Shown piece after piece: positions 21,546-34,349 of a stretch of 64,000 bases of DNA. The stretch spans positions 1,903,963-1,967,962 of the forward strand of contig JAJEKV010000129.1 of assembly GCA_021234155.1 (NCBI GenBank), given 5' to 3'. A program made the position numbers and the translations under genes. Below the pieces are notes generated by a model. The model did not search any database, had not been told where the DNA came from, and saw only the letters and a program-made list of their open reading frames with translations. Position 1 is the first letter of the stretch. The number at the start of each line of letters is the position of its first letter. The DNA comes from Isoetes taiwanensis (lineage: Eukaryota; Streptophyta; Lycopodiopsida; Isoetales; Isoetaceae).

Positions 21546-22351
21546 GAGCAAATGAAAAATAAAATACGATGACTTCAAAGTTTTTGGTTATATCTTGCAT
21601 TTGTGCACGCCCCAAAGAAATTAAGGAAAAAATTAAATGACAAATCTATCAAAGGGTTTTTAGTCTGGTATGATAATTTGTCAAAGGGATATCGAACATA
21701 TCAGCCAGAGCATAGAAGAATCCTTGTGAGCAGAGATGTTTGTTTTGATGAATCCATTCTTTATAAGACAAGATACATTTTGAACAATAGGTCTGATATA
21801 AGTGATAGCAGATATATCAAACCCATGGAGGCTGATACAATCATGATGTGGATGATAATAAGATAAAGGAAGATATAACAGAAAATAGAGCAGAAGAAAA
21901 ATAGTCAACAGAGTATGAATATGATGCAAGTAAAGACATTGAAGAAGATAGAACAGATAGAACAAATGGACTTTATACTAATAATGAGGAAGAGAAAGAA
22001 AAACAGTCCATAGATGACCAATTTCTGAAAAAGAACAGGCTGGCAGAAGTTGAGAAATTGAGAGCAAATACAAGACACATAAGTTTGGATTTGTATGGAA
22101 GAACAGATGCAGGAACTAGCAGGAGACTCAATGATATTCAAATACATGATACTATGGCTATCTCAGAGGCAGATCTGCCAAAATGCTATAGTGAAGTGGA
22201 AATACTTGATATTATGGCTATTTTAGAGTCAGATTTGCCAAAATGTTATACTGAAGCTATGATGTCTGTTGATGCTCAGAAATGGACATTGGCAATGGAA
22301 GATGAAATGCTCTCTTTTGCACGAACATGGACACATGAGCTGATAGAAGGA

Positions 22352-22418
22352 AGGAAGGAAGGAAGGTTCTTTTATCGTCCGCGGAGGCCAATCGGCCTAT
22401 GGGACCCAAATTACACGG
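22352..22418 (-). mobile_element. 67 bp LINE-A insertion with 11 bp target duplication
   Basis: TGATAGAAGGA at 22341-22351 is repeated at 22419-22429. Between them lie (AAGG)n and then the LINE-A 3' end in reverse complement (TTTTATCGTCCGCGGAGGCC and CGGCCTATGGGACCC). It splits the copia sequence ELIEG/PSNKS. This is an extremely short 5'-truncated insertion. Confidence 0.88.
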
Positions 22419-23677
22419 TGATAGAAGGACCAAGCAACAAAAGCATTATCGGCAATAAATGGGCGTACAAATTAAAAATTTGAAGTAATGGTGAAGGAAG
22501 ATTTAAAGTCGAACTAGTTGCACAAGGTTTCTCTAAAAAAAATGGGAGTTGATTATGATGAAATCTTTTTCCCTATAGTTAGGTTAAATAGCATCAGAAT
22601 TCTATTTGCATTTGCCAATGCTCTTAATCTAGAAATCCATCACATGGATGTGAGAACTGCCTTTTTTAATGCAGATTTAGATGAAGAAATCTTTATGCAA
22701 CAAATGTCGGGTTTGAACAAGGTAAAAATATGGTTTGGAAGTTGAAGAAAGTAGTCTATGACTTCAAACAATCTCCAAGACAATGGTATTTATGCATAGA
22801 TGCCTTCCTTAGAGAGCAAGGGTTTATAAAAGTGCAAAATGATGGAAATCTTTATATGTTTAAAGATATTTTTTACATCGTAGCTTTGTATGTGGATAAC
22901 AATATAATGGTTGCTAACAATGTAGAGTGTCTGAATGGATGAAAAAGGGCTGATTTTAATACAGTCAGACAATATTCAATCTATCTTGAAGAAATTTGGC
23001 CTACAAGATTGCAATCCAGTCAGTTGTCCTTTGGTAGCTGGACATAAATTGTCAAAAGAAATGTGTCCAAGAAGTGAAAAAGGAATAGAAGAAATGAAGA
23101 AGTATCCATTCTTAGAATCACAAATAGGTCGTCTGTTGTCGTGGAAAATTGTAGCAGACCAGATAATAGCATATAGCGTGAACCTGCTCAGTAGATTTGC
23201 AAACAATCCTGGGAAACTACATTAGTGTGCAGCCAAAAGGGTGTTGAGATTCTTGAAGGGAAGTCAATATATAGGTTTATTTTTCTCAAATGGTTAATCT
23301 AAACTTACAAGCATTTTCTGATACTGACTGAGGAGGAGATGTAGATTCAAGAAAATCTACCTCAGAATACATTTTACAACTAGCAGGAGATTGTATAGCC
23401 TGGAGGAGCAAAAAGCAGGGACGTATTGCTATGTCTATTGCAGAGGCAGAGCATCAATGTATCATTAGCTGCAAGGGAAATTGTATGGACTATATAGAAG
23501 ACTATTAGATGAACTAGGAGCAATTCAAAGTAATCCCACAATTTTGTAATGTGACTGTTTGAGTTGCTTAGCAATCATAAAGAATCTAGTTCTTCATGAA
23601 AGAACAAAACATATTGAGCTTCATGTCCACTTTATACATGATATGGTTGCAAAGAAAAAGATTTCTGTGGAGTATAA

Positions 23678-23856
23678 GAATAGAATAGAATAGAATAGAA
23701 TAGAATAGAATAGAATAGAATAGATTTTTAGCGTCCACGGAGACTGACTGGCCTATGGGACCCAAACAAAAAAGAGAGCCGCAAGCGTATTACTGACAGG
23801 ATTAAAAAACCCCTGCCCCGAAGGGTTTTCGAGGGAAAAACCTTAGCAGTAATAAG
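23678..23856 (-). mobile_element. LINE-A 3' end with (AATAG)n tail inside copia RNase H
   Basis: About nine AATAG units (to 23722), then the LINE-A 3' end in reverse complement: GCGTCCACGGAGACTGACTG, GGCCTATGGGACCC, GGGTTTTCGAGGGAAAAACC, then GCAGTAATAAG. Copia coding resumes with TCAGATCAGATAGC (SDQIA). Flanking TAAG on both sides is a short duplication or microhomology. Confidence 0.82.
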
Positions 23857-23930
23857 TCAGATCAGATAGCATATATTCTAACAAAGGTATTACCATCTTC
23901 CAGGTTGTAAATTATTATTGTAGTTGGGAA

Positions 23931-24894
23931 TGGAAGATGCCGAAGGAAAATTCTGATACAGGTTTGCTGCATATGGCATCAAAGGGGAACGTGAAAAATT
24001 ATCTGATGCCATTAAACTCTAAAAGATGATCAATGAATATGATTATCTCATCTAGGTTGGAAGAACAAATATATCTGCCTAGTTAGATATATTTAAACTT
24101 TAGAGTTAAATATAGGTCATAATTGCAATGGTTCCAATGACCTATTATCGAAAAATCAATTTGGACAAATCCCTTTTGAACTTGTATGTAGTTATAGAAG
24201 GCAAGAGCAAAACTGACTGCTCAGGTTCCAGAATTGAGCTAATAAAGCTGAGTAAGTTGGATCAATCTGCATTGGCTCTAGCCGATCAAGTCGGTCCCTT
24301 ATAAATGAAGATATAAATGATTTTGGTGCATGTTATCTTGTCATGTTTGTGATTTTGGAAACGGGTCAATGCATGATGAGTAGTGCATTGACCATTTTAT
24401 TTGCTACAGTGATTTCCAAAGTTCCTAGAAGGCTATATTAATGTATTTGAATTTTACATCTCTTTCATATAGAGCTCAACTTCAAGATGTGGTAAAATTC
24501 CTATCTATATCTAACTTGTTTTAATTGATTTTTTAACATATATCGGCAATATGATCATTCTATCATACTATCCATATGTACTCGTTTCTACAAAGGATGC
24601 ATTTTGATTATGGTATTTGATATCTTGATTCCCCTCATGATTAACTTTTTAATCCCTTTTCTTAATGGGTCTTATATTCTCTTATACTGAGAAAATAAAT
24701 ATTTTAAATTGACCATTATCTTTATTTTCAGTTCTGATGATTTTCTTATCATTAATATATGCTTTTGTACCTTAATTATTGAGTTCTTTGATACCTGATA
24801 TTACGATTGCTCCAATCAAATGTATGATATATTATTCTCCCAATTCAGTGAGGTTATTGAGATCTTATCTTTAGGAAATCATGGATGTATGCAC
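23931..24894. other. intergenic, nothing recognised
   Basis: Strongly AT-rich with no coding or repeat signal that I can name. Confidence 0.5.
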
Positions 24895-25100
24895 TCAACT
24901 ATGTCCTCAGACACTGTATTGAAATGATCATAGTGTATCATTGTACATTTTATCATCATGTTGCTTATCACTGCCAAGGTTTTTCCTTCGAAAAACCTTC
25001 GGGGCAAGTGTTTTTTAACTGTGACAATAATACGTTTGTTGTGCTCTTTAATTGGGTCCCATAGGCCTATTGGTCTCCATGGACGATAATAATCTATTCA
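24895..25100 (+). mobile_element. LINE-A 3' fragment
   Basis: Plus-strand match to the LINE-A end at 62.9-63.1 kb: CTATGTCCTC, CACTGCCA-GGTTTTTCC, AACCTTCGGGGC and GGGTCCCATAGGCCTATTGG, then CTCCATGGACGATAATAAT, followed by an ATTC/TTCTAT-rich tail. 5'-truncated. Confidence 0.75.
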
Positions 25101-25540
25101 ATTTCTATCTCAATCCCAAAAGCAATTATTTGACTCCAATCTATTTTAATCTATGAAGTTTGAATGATTCAAATTGTTTCTTTTCATTGCTACCTGAAAT
25201 ATTCAATTTGTCGCACAATTATATTTGCCACACTTGTGACAATTGTTATAGGGAACATCTAGCACAGTATGCAATGCATGGACGTGGCTTTCACATATCA
25301 AGGTTGTATCATGGTCGTCACATCTCCATGTAGTTAATGGTAGAAGCATGGCACATATAGGAGGAACATACATGGAATCCTAGACACTTATAATTAATTC
25401 ATAAGTATCCCACAGGTATTCAATTTATGTCGAGCATTGTAGAGAACATATATGCTAGTATTATATATATACTTTCTCGTCTTATGAATGAGTAACCATG
25501 ATTCATATCCTTAGTTTTTATATTCATTGGCCTAGCTTTC

Positions 25541-27123
25541 CTAACTATGCTCGTGTGCAACTCCTTTGGTAATCAATACTAGAGACAAACGAGGAGTAGG
25601 GACAAGCACTAATGGACTCGCTCGGAACGCGTTTAGTCCAAACGTTTCATCCATATCCAAGGACTGAGCTTTTTGGCCTCCAGGTAGAGCCCAATCGAAG
25701 CTTTGAACAAATCGTGCAAGAAAAATCTGCACCATTAGCAATCCTAATGGCATAGCAGGGCACATTCGTCTGCCAGACCCAAATGGAATCAATTCAAAAT
25801 CTTGACCCTTCACATCTCTAGGGTCATTTATAAAACGTTCAGGCTTGAATTCAGTTGCATCTTTCCACACGTTGGGATCCCTTCCAATCGCATATGCATT
25901 CACGATCAAGCGCGTGCCTTTTGGTATTTCAAATCCTGCCACCTTGCAATCTTGCGTGGACTCATGAGGAATCAACAGTGGACCAGGGGGATGCAATCGA
26001 AATGTTTCTTTAACCACTGCTTGTAAGTACACTAGGTTTGGGATGTCATCCTCAACTACAACTCGCTCTTTACCAACCACCCCATCTATCTCTTCTTGCA
26101 ACTTTTCCATGATTTTGGGGGCGCGTACAAGCTCGGATAAAGCCCATTGCACTGTAACAGGGCTCGTGTCGCTCCCTCCGCTTAGAATATCCTGCAAAGA
26201 AGAGAATGAGAAACTAGTAATAAAACATTAATGATGATTTTGAATGGAGACCTTACCAGAATGACAGACTTGACATGTTTACAGCTGAGCTCCTCTTTAG
26301 ACAAGAGAATCTCAAGCAGGTTGGAAGGCTTTGCAGAATTTGTAGGTGATTTTTTCGCAATATGTTCGCCAATTATTTCTTCCAAAAAATGGTCCATGCT
26401 CTTGTGGCTAGCTTTCATTCTTCGTTGATAGCCTTGAACATCTAGCCAAGCAAGTGCAGGAAAACAATCACCTAAGTTTTGGGCACCGAATAAATAGAAC
26501 TCCTCACGAATCAACTGATGGAAACTCTTGGCACGAGCAACATCACATCCCTCACCAAGGAACCTCTTTCCAAAGGCCATTCTAGTCACAAAATTGGTTG
26601 ATAATGTGCATAGCCTTGCGCCTAAGTCTACCGGTCTTCCAGCATTGCTTTCTTCCAATATAGAACTTAGAGCCCAAGTAATTTCTTCCTTTCTTAGCTG
26701 TTGACTTTCTTGTATCCTCTTCTGGGTGAAAAGCTCAAGAGTGCAAAGCTTCCTTGTTAGCCTCCAATGCTCTCCATATTCCACAAAACCCATGGTTAGA
26801 GGGCCAAATCCCATGATTCGAGCAGCTGCTGTATTGGGCCTTGAAGCAAATGCAAGGTCATGAGTCTTGAGAAACTCCCTTGCCATTTCTTTTGAAGACG
26901 CCACAACAGCATTGATACTTCCTAGCCTAAGAGACATAAGGGGACCATGCACCTTGGCAAGGCGAGCAAGGGCTTGATGAGGCAAAGCTCCAAGTAAATG
27001 AAGATGGCCTATTATTGGAAGCCCCTTTGGAGATGGAGGCAGTTTTGAATGGCGCCTTCTCCGACCGAATCGATATATGCAAACAAGAAGAAAAGTAATT
27101 GCAAAACAATAATACCACTCCAT
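25541..27123 (-). CDS. A-type cytochrome P450 (CYP71 clan), two exons
   Basis: Heme monooxygenase of the ER, most likely in specialised metabolism (flavonoid, terpenoid or similar). Exons 27123-26257 and 26191-25541 join in phase 0 at the usual A-type intron position and give 505 residues, full length. Features: N-terminal membrane anchor (residues 1-20), proline hinge LPPSPKGLPIIGHL, I-helix GGSDTS (294-299; consensus AGTDTS), K-helix ETFR (351-354), PERF (406-409) and heme loop FGSGRRMCP (426-434) with ligand Cys433. Substrate cannot be assigned; CYP75-, CYP92- and CYP71-like enzymes all share these marks. The start is the first Met before the anchor. A TATA box lies upstream. The gene appears intact, with no close tandem paralogue here. 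Confidence 0.94.
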
Positions 27124-27207
27124 GATATGAATAAGGCGCAGAGATGTGCGTATGCTTAGATTGCACTGACAGATATTTTGTGGCTATACAAGACGCATCG
27201 ACATGCG

Positions 27208-27215
27208 TATTTATA
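27208..27215 (-). promoter_or_regulatory. TATA box of the P450 gene
   Basis: TATAAATA on the minus strand, 85-92 bp upstream of the P450 ATG. That is suitable for a transcription start near 27180 and a leader of about 55 nt. Confidence 0.6.
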
Positions 27216-27701
27216 TGCTGTGGATGGAACTTCGAGATGATAGAAAAGAAGAAAATACGTGCACGCATGTAGGCATGTAGCCAAGTCCTACGAGAAGGAG
27301 TCACTATTCTATAAATTTGTCATGTTGCTATAAAGCCATGAAGGGGCGTATAACATTTATGCAACGTGTCCTATCTGAAGAATTTGTATTTCGAGTGTTT
27401 CGTGGGTAGCTTAACTGCCGTATTACATACTGCCGAACTTCTTCAGATTTCTACGTTGATTTTTTCTCCTGCTTTTCTCGCCACAAAACGCTGTGTGGAT
27501 ATGGCCGGTTTCTCTATTTCGCCTTGGTCAGACCGTTTAGCTATGGATTTCTGCCATTTTTCTCCCACTTTTTTTTTTTTGCTTTAAGCACACGTTATGT
27601 CTGTCAGCCTTTTGCGATTCAGAGCAGAATGAAACGATCATTTTCCCGACCCCAAAAGTCTATTCTTTGTAGGGTACAGAAAAGATCTCCTTTACAGCAG
27701 C

Positions 27702-27881
27702 TGCTTATTTGAACGCCAAGCTTAACCTGTTTGACTCAAGACCTTTTCTTTTTGAGCATTTGTAAATACCATTGAAATAGTTGCTTATTTGAACGCCAAG
27801 CTTAACCTGATATAGAAGTTTGACTCATAATTCTAGACCTTTTCTTTTTGAGCATTTGTAAATACCATTGAAATAGTTGCT
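27702..27881. repeat. tandem duplication (79/101 bp copies)
   Basis: TGCTTATTTGAACGCCAAGC through CATTTGTAAATACCATTGAA occurs twice. The second copy has about 20 extra bases around ATATAGAAG. Confidence 0.9.
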
Positions 27882-30539
27882 GGATAGATTAAATGATGTA
27901 ATACCTTTTGCTAGTAGCAACTACGTCTAGATTCAATGTCTAAAAAGATATGAATATGTGAATATTCATATGAGCATATGAGCATATGACATATTGAAGT
28001 GAAAAATCTTTGCGCATTCCTATGAATATGTTCTATTTTTCACTTCAATACGCTATCCTGCCAAATGGAAAGACTTTGGTCCTCCCCTAGTTTAGTTTAC
28101 TAATTGCAGATGTTTTGGCATAAGTAAGGCTCAGACCAAATGCCATTCTACTCGGAAAGATTTCATGGAGGCATATGTGTAGATCAAAATTAAGTGGGGT
28201 TAAAGAGCGTCAAATTTTATTGTTTGACTCGTTGATACAAGCTTGAGGCCATGACAGAGACCAACTTGATCTCAGAGAGGGTTGTTTCAAGGAAAGATGA
28301 TGTTTTGTCGTATCTAGGTTGGAGCTAGAGAAGTCCTCCACTTAAAGGTCGTGCTCTTTATATTCTTTATATATGTCAATCTGTAACGCCCCAATGTATA
28401 AGCCCAGACTCATGAAGGTGACCTTCTACATTCACTTGTTGATTAAAGGTAGAGTGCCTCCACAGTTGCCAAGATGACTTTAATCATAAGTGTTCTTTCC
28501 TTTGCAGCTCATATGAATATACTTTCCAGGATGATTCCTCCACATCGTCTAATCAAAAGTGTCATAAACCAATTTGGGAAAAACCTAAAGATATTTTTCA
28601 TTTTGCCAACTTGCAAGTTTCAATGCTGTAGTCATTTGTAACTACCCCTTAGAGTTTTGCCGATGACTCGACCCGGGAGGGGGGGACGAAGAAGAAAACA
28701 TTTGGGCACGGTACCGGTCTGCGGCCGTAATGTTGAGTGACCAATACCACCAGTTGAAAAAACCAGCATCTTTACCTCCAAGTAAGATTTATTTAATTGT
28801 TAGCCTCTATTTTTCGTTCACCACTGTGCATCAAACAAGAACCAGCAAACAAAAACATTACTGAAAGAAATGGTAACTTAGTGCAAAAGAACTTAAGGTG
28901 GAGTCCCCGTCAATGGAGACGGTCAAAATCACGGAGCACCTTGACCCCAATATGGCAATGTCGCAGTAATTTGTTGGGCGAAGTGGCCCTGCCTTGGTGG
29001 CATCCCCTGTTTTGACAGAATGTGAACTCCTGCCTTGCCGGTGGCGGGAGAAGTTTCCATCATTTTTTTCTGTTGTTACAGAAGGCGCCCCTCATGGCGC
29101 TGCTAATTTCTTGCTTGGCGCCATGCCAGACCACGGTTTCTTCTATTTTCTTTTTTGGAAGAACTTTGTATTAAACCATATATACAATGCATGATAGGTC
29201 CACGGTTCAAGTTTGACGGCTTTCATGTCTGTTTTTGGCTTTTTTGCCCATCAAAACAGGCAGCAAAAAAAAATGCCCTGCATATGAAGGGTAACAAATA
29301 TCAAATTGCCTGTCATATAGAAAGGCAAAAATAAAATGTGTATGTCATTTGAAAGGCCGTGAATATAAATTTGCCTTTCATGTTTATATAAGTACTAGGG
29401 TTATTTTATAGGCATATCGAGTTAATGTACCTTACCTCTAATAGATTAATGAATTAGGTAACATTAATTTTTTTTTTTTAAACTTCTACATTCCCGATTC
29501 CTCCTCTACAGATAGCCGCCACTCCTGTCCCCTCGGCTTCTTGGTCTCCCGGCGCCTAAGCTGTGCGCCTAAGCTCTGAAGGCCTTGCGGCCATGCTCAT
29601 GTAACTCCGTACCAGGGAGTTAGCATCAAGATACAGAATCGGATCTGGTTCCGTTCTACTCCGAGGTTACCAGCCCAGCCAGGATTTCCATCCACAGCAT
29701 CGGCCATAGGTACCAGGTTTTGGATTGCTTTGAATTATTTTGGACTGTTTTATGTCCCAGTATTGCTCTTAGCATCAGCCCTCATCGCCCTTGCATAGAC
29801 CCCTTGATTTGCCCCTTTCGGTTTTTCTCTCTAGGGTTTACAATCTCTCTCTAGCCCCGAGAACCCCAAACGCCCAAAAGGTGCTCGCCGGCTTTTTGGA
29901 GTCCCCAAATTGGATTCTAAGCACCCTTGAGGGTGACCCGAGAGACCCCTCAAACTTTGGCACCCCAAACATAGCCTCAAAGATGACCCGCACAATCAAG
30001 CGTATGGCGGAGAGACCCGCAAGGCAAAGAACCTTATCACGGTGCACTGTGTCATCACGGTAAGCCTTATGATCCCACGATAGAGCCCTATCTCGAGGCA
30101 GCCCCTTCTTTTGGGCCCCGGCGTCCTAATGCGTCTCGGTAGGATCCACAACCGGTTCGATCGTCCCCACGAATGCTCAAGCGCTAGATAGGCTTGATGC
30201 TCGGATGAGGCGCACGCATCGGATATCCTCGCAAAGATACAGGCGGTATGCTGTTTCATCACATCCGCGGCACAAAGAATTCGGTTACCCTTACAAAGCT
30301 GGGTGCAGTTTCTAGAGTTGTTGCTACAATCGTGGGCCACGACCCGGTGAGATCATAAGTTTGCCACGGTGGCTAGCACAATGCACGCCCACGAGCATGT
30401 GAATGATATGCGAGGTCGATAAGTGAGTACATGGATCCACGATACCGGGCCCGACCATGTGAATGATATGCCTAAAGATGATGACAATCACGAGGATCCA
30501 CACATACTTTGCCCGAGGATGCATACTTGAACCTACGTA
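27882..30539. other. intergenic, no gene recognised
   Basis: Contains a palindrome-like ATGAATATGTGAATATTCAT near 27950, GC-richer stretches (28660-28730, 29780-30340) that may be transposon-derived, and CATGTGAATGATATGC twice (about 30398 and 30455). No domain or splice structure was found. Confidence 0.4.
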
Positions 30540-31110
30540 TTGTGGGTATTCAGGAGACGGGTGATTCTCTTGCTTGAGATGAAGCCGCATGTTTTTTACC
30601 CAGGTGATGCATATCCAAGCACATGGTATTGTCTCGGCCCAGCGGGTTGGAGCACCGTCCTCGTCACCTCTTGGTGCGCTTTCAAGATGCTCTTTCCCGA
30701 TTGCACATCCTGCGACATGGCAACCATTTGAAAGGAACCACCTTCTCCGTCCAGGAAGACTTGACTCGGCCACGACTACGTAGGCGGAAAGAAGAGTTAT
30801 GTCGTGTGCGAGAGGCTTGCCTGCAGCGGAAGTGGGCTGTTTATAGGGGAGGTCAAGCTATCATTCGAGATCAGTGGCCATCTGATCCATGGGCACTTAC
30901 TGTATAGCTCTGTATTTTTTTTTTTTTTGTTTCGTTCGGTTTGGTTATTTCTGTGTTGAAACGGGGCTTGGACCCCATGTTCTACTTTTTTGGGCTTCGG
31001 CCCTCTGATCTGTTAGGGCTTATGCCCCCTTTGTTTGTTCTGGTCCCATAACCCGATTGGGTTCCGTGGACGTTAAAATTTTTTTCCTTCCTTTCTTCCT
31101 TCCTACATTC
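30540..31110 (+). mobile_element. LINE-A-like element, 3' end with (CTTCC)n tail
   Basis: A frame at 30623-30907 ends in RRRKEELCRVREACLQRKW and a short C terminus. It is followed by a 3' UTR with GTTGAAACGGGGCTTGGACC and the terminus GGTCCCATAACCCGATTGGG, then TTCCGTGGACGTTAAAA and a CCTTCCTTTCTTCC tail. The terminus is a divergent version of the LINE-A 3' end. The 5' boundary is unknown. Confidence 0.6.
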
Positions 31111-32182
31111 TCCCATTTCCCAACGAATCCACCAATTTAGGAAATCCGAGTCATTTCTGCTCTGCCAGCTGCCTGTCACAGCTCTTTGCAGTAAGCCGGT
31201 AATGCTCATGGCATTTTTTTTTCTTTTCCCCCTTTTTCACAAAACAACGTCTGTGTGTGGAGTCTATGGCTTAATTTTTTCACCATGTTTCAGTCAGAGC
31301 GAGCACTGCTGAACAGAGAGGCTGTCATTGTCTCTGTCATCGAGATTCACCTATGGACATTAATCATAGCCCCACATCTGCTACTTTTAACTTTTTAACT
31401 ATATGTTTGTATTAATAGTTACTACTATGTAACTTACCTTTTTGTTCTAAGTTTATAATTGAAAAACGGTCTTCCGTCAATTAAAATTTAATTTTTGTAT
31501 GTCAGTTGAAAGGTTCAAATTGATCAACACTCTGTCATATGAAAGACAAAAAAAAACAAGGTGTTGCGCACGGAGGGTTGCCCTCCATGGCCGGAGGGAA
31601 GTCATATTTTCACAATCAATCGAAATTGCTACTTCAAAACAATAGAATACTTGATACCATGATTTTATGGGAATTGGTCTAAAGAAATCTTTCGTGCTCG
31701 GCATGGATTGCATAAGCATAAGGACAAGTCTAATAGAGCAGAGAATGGAAATACATGTTTTGTTAGCATAGAAATGAGAGTAACTCCTTGAAAACCTTTG
31801 ATCCGTTTTCTGTGCTCGGAGGAGGAAAACATGGAGCATTGTGTGTGAAGATGCTGATGCAGATGAAGTTAAAGAAATAGTGTATGAATCACTCTCCCTT
31901 TATAATTATGATGTTTTGATGAGAACATTGTGCATATTCAAATATATAAGATTTACAACCCTGATTTAGACCTTTTTACACTGCATCCTAAAATATGAAT
32001 GCCACATTTTATATATGACGACATTTATGACTCTAGAGCAAAAAATGCAACACATAAAGTATAAGTCGTTTTTACATTGGAAGATGGATGTTGTTGTGTA
32101 GCTCCGTCATAAAGCACCGTCACTGCTTTGTGAGGAACAAATGCACCTTATCAACATTATTTAACAAAACAAAAATAGAAAG
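31111..32182. other. intergenic, nothing recognised
   Basis: AT-rich; no domain, RNA gene or repeat identified. Confidence 0.45.
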
Positions 32183-32428
32183 CTAGTAAATAATGACCTC
32201 ACTGGAGGCATTCCAACTAAGATTCGTGGGCCTAAACTGAAGAAGCTGGGTTTTATAGAGAGTATGCGACTACTTATTTGTGATGGGGATTATCCATTCT
32301 TACAATTGCTTGATTTATCAGAAAATGGTGTTGGGGGTTCCACAACTCCACAAACTGGTAAGTATTCTCAACTTTGCACCAGCAATCTCGCAGAGAACTC
32401 TTTATCAGGGGTTATAGCAGTGGAATAG
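32183..32428 (+). pseudogene. leucine-rich-repeat (RLK/RLP-type) fragment
   Basis: An 82-codon frame contains NNDLTGGIPTKIRG, LQLLDLSENGVGGS and NLAENSLSGVI. These match the plant extracellular LRR consensus (N.LTG.IP..., L..LDLSEN...G), as in receptor-like kinases. Spacing between repeats is degenerate, there is no signal peptide, transmembrane segment or kinase nearby, and the frame ends in TAG. A gene fragment only. Confidence 0.6.
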
Positions 32429-33970
32429 TGAGCTTGGAGTCTGTTACAGAAATCATACTGCCGATAGCAATCTGTGCGCAATCAATGCATTAGAAGCGTT
32501 GGTGGTAAATTAAACAATGGATCTGAGTGTGTCAATTGCACAATTTAGAATGCAGTCCTGGCCATGAGAAAGCAGAATCAGGAAGGCCAAGAAGCATAGG
32601 CTTCAATGGTCTCACACGACCAAAGATGGGTGCTCATTCCCAGTCCTATAATTGACTAACACCCGACCATGGATGGTTCGAACTTCCAAGCTCCTAATAC
32701 ATCGATATTTGAACAGGAAAAGCTATAAATTGCAAGAATCACACTTGTCAAATTTTCTCTTGCCCTTCACTTTGCGACCTATGGCAGGAATTGGCATGCT
32801 AGATTGAAAATGCCATTCTTTAGAGGGAGAATGTAGGAAAGCTAAGATTCGTTGTTGCATTTGAAAGCTTTAACAGATAATTGGGAATATCAAAGTTGCA
32901 GCAATAGAGCGGTCATTTTAGAATCAAATAATATGTTCCATATAATACATATAGTTTACCCCTGCCGGGTTTGCCTTGCATGAACTGGATATGTTGGATT
33001 TACGATCTGCCACAGGTTTTCCTTAATAAATATTCGAGCTGCAAATGGAATTTGGACACTGTCTAACTCACAGGAATGATACAAATAGGGCAAGATCAGT
33101 GTTTCTTGCACAATCATTCTATCAAATTTGGCTACCATCCATCACGGGCAGAGTTAGATATACAGGCAATGATGTTTTTTTACATAAAACTGATCAGTGC
33201 CCCTCAAATTGGCTTCAAGATATCTATTTGCGGATCTTTTCTTTTGGCCACAAAACTTGTGGATGGATAAAGAATCCCATGCGTTTGCCACAGAGAAACT
33301 CTCCAATTCAGAGACATTCGATGTTTCAATGCACAGGACCTGCTTCAAGATTTTTGGCAAGCACAGTATGAGCTGCATCGGATTCCACAAAGGTACCTTC
33401 TCCTAGAATAGTTTTGCCTTGGGATTCCTTTTTTATGGGTTCTTCTGCAACTCCAATGCTGACACATGCGGTTGGGAATACTGCTCACAAATTAAGGAAT
33501 TGCAATGGAAAGTCCAATCCAAAGTAGCCCCTGTTGTGTAAACAGCAAGAAATATAAAAGAAACGTTGCACATGGAGCCACTATGCTACGATTTCTAAGG
33601 TCGATAAGCGTGATTTGGAGGCCCTAGAACAGAGGTCTAGTTGATTCTTAGGACCCCAAAGCCTTTGTTGGAGTCTTTGTTGTCATCAGGGGTTCTAATC
33701 ATTCTTCCAAAGCGTGGCTCTCCAAAATTGCTCTGCTCCTACAAATTAATTCAAGGCTGCCCCGTTGGCAAAAGTTGCAGTGTAGAAAGCCTTTAGATTG
33801 TTGTTTACACTTAGGCGCCTCTCTGCACACGCAAGCCTGTCCGCTCGTTCCATCTGAAAGCATAACCAGCTCTGCTTCAATTTTCACAGGGATTGTAAAC
33901 TTTCCAAGGTCAGGAGATCCCGATTTGCATTGTTTCGCTTTAGATAAGGTCCCCTAAAATTACAGCCAGT
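32429..33970. other. intergenic, nothing recognised
   Basis: Open frames up to 108 codons (33045-33371) lack recognisable domains. No splice pattern is seen. Confidence 0.45.
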
Positions 33971-34240
33971 TTTTTTTTTTCCTTTTTTTTCTTTTTCGAA
34001 GGAACGAGATGCTTTTCTCGTTAATTAAGGAAAAACATACAAAAGTTTTTGGCAGCCAACAGAAGAAGGCATGCCAAATCAAAGCAAAGCTTTAAAGGTT
34101 TATAGTATCCAAAATATAGTATCCAAAGCTTAGAGAACACAGTAGAGATATAGTTGACCTCATCAACCTTACAAGATAAGTCTTGAAGAGCTAATTGAGA
34201 GAATAAAATCCGATAGTGGCCGAGAGTTTTGACCACACCA
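33971..34240 (-). mobile_element. LINE-D 3' end with A-rich tail
   Basis: Read on the minus strand, the sequence ends TGTTTTTCCTTAATTAACG, then AGAAAAGCATCTCGTTCC and an AAAAAGAAAAAAAAGG tail (33971-34005). The same terminus (TTTTTCCTTAACTAAG, then AAAATCATCTCGCACC) marks the insertion at 45279-45657. 5' extent uncertain. Confidence 0.5.
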
Positions 34241-34349
34241 AGTAATCAAGAGTAACCAGAGACAAAGGCATGACCGATGTTAGTCATGTCCATTTCTTGT
34301 CCCAAAAAAACTGAATCTGTTAATAATTGGCAAAACCAAAAAGATCTTA

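Larger units (their letters stand above)
21572..23930 (+). mobile_element. Ty1/copia pol relic
   Basis: Fragments in copia order. Integrase C-terminal region: PKKLRKKLNDKSIKGFLVWY and EHRRILVSRDVCFDES, 21610-21770. Reverse transcriptase: PSNKSIIGNKWAYKLK, then VELVAQGFSKK, then YDEIFFPIVRLNSIR and HHMDVRTAFFNADLDEEIFM, 22430-22710. RNase H: DSRKSTSEYILQLAGDCIAW, 23340-23400, then KHIELHVHFIHDMVAKKK, 23600-23660. Many stops and frameshifts. No gag or LTR identified. Interrupted by LINE-A copies at 22352 and 23678. Confidence 0.88.

Noticed and set aside
22058-22483. 141-codon open frame as a novel protein
   Set aside because: It is copia RT-adjacent sequence read through a 67 bp LINE insertion.
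32183-32428. Intact receptor-like protein
   Set aside because: Only two or three LRR units with poor spacing and no signal peptide or kinase; kept as a fragment.
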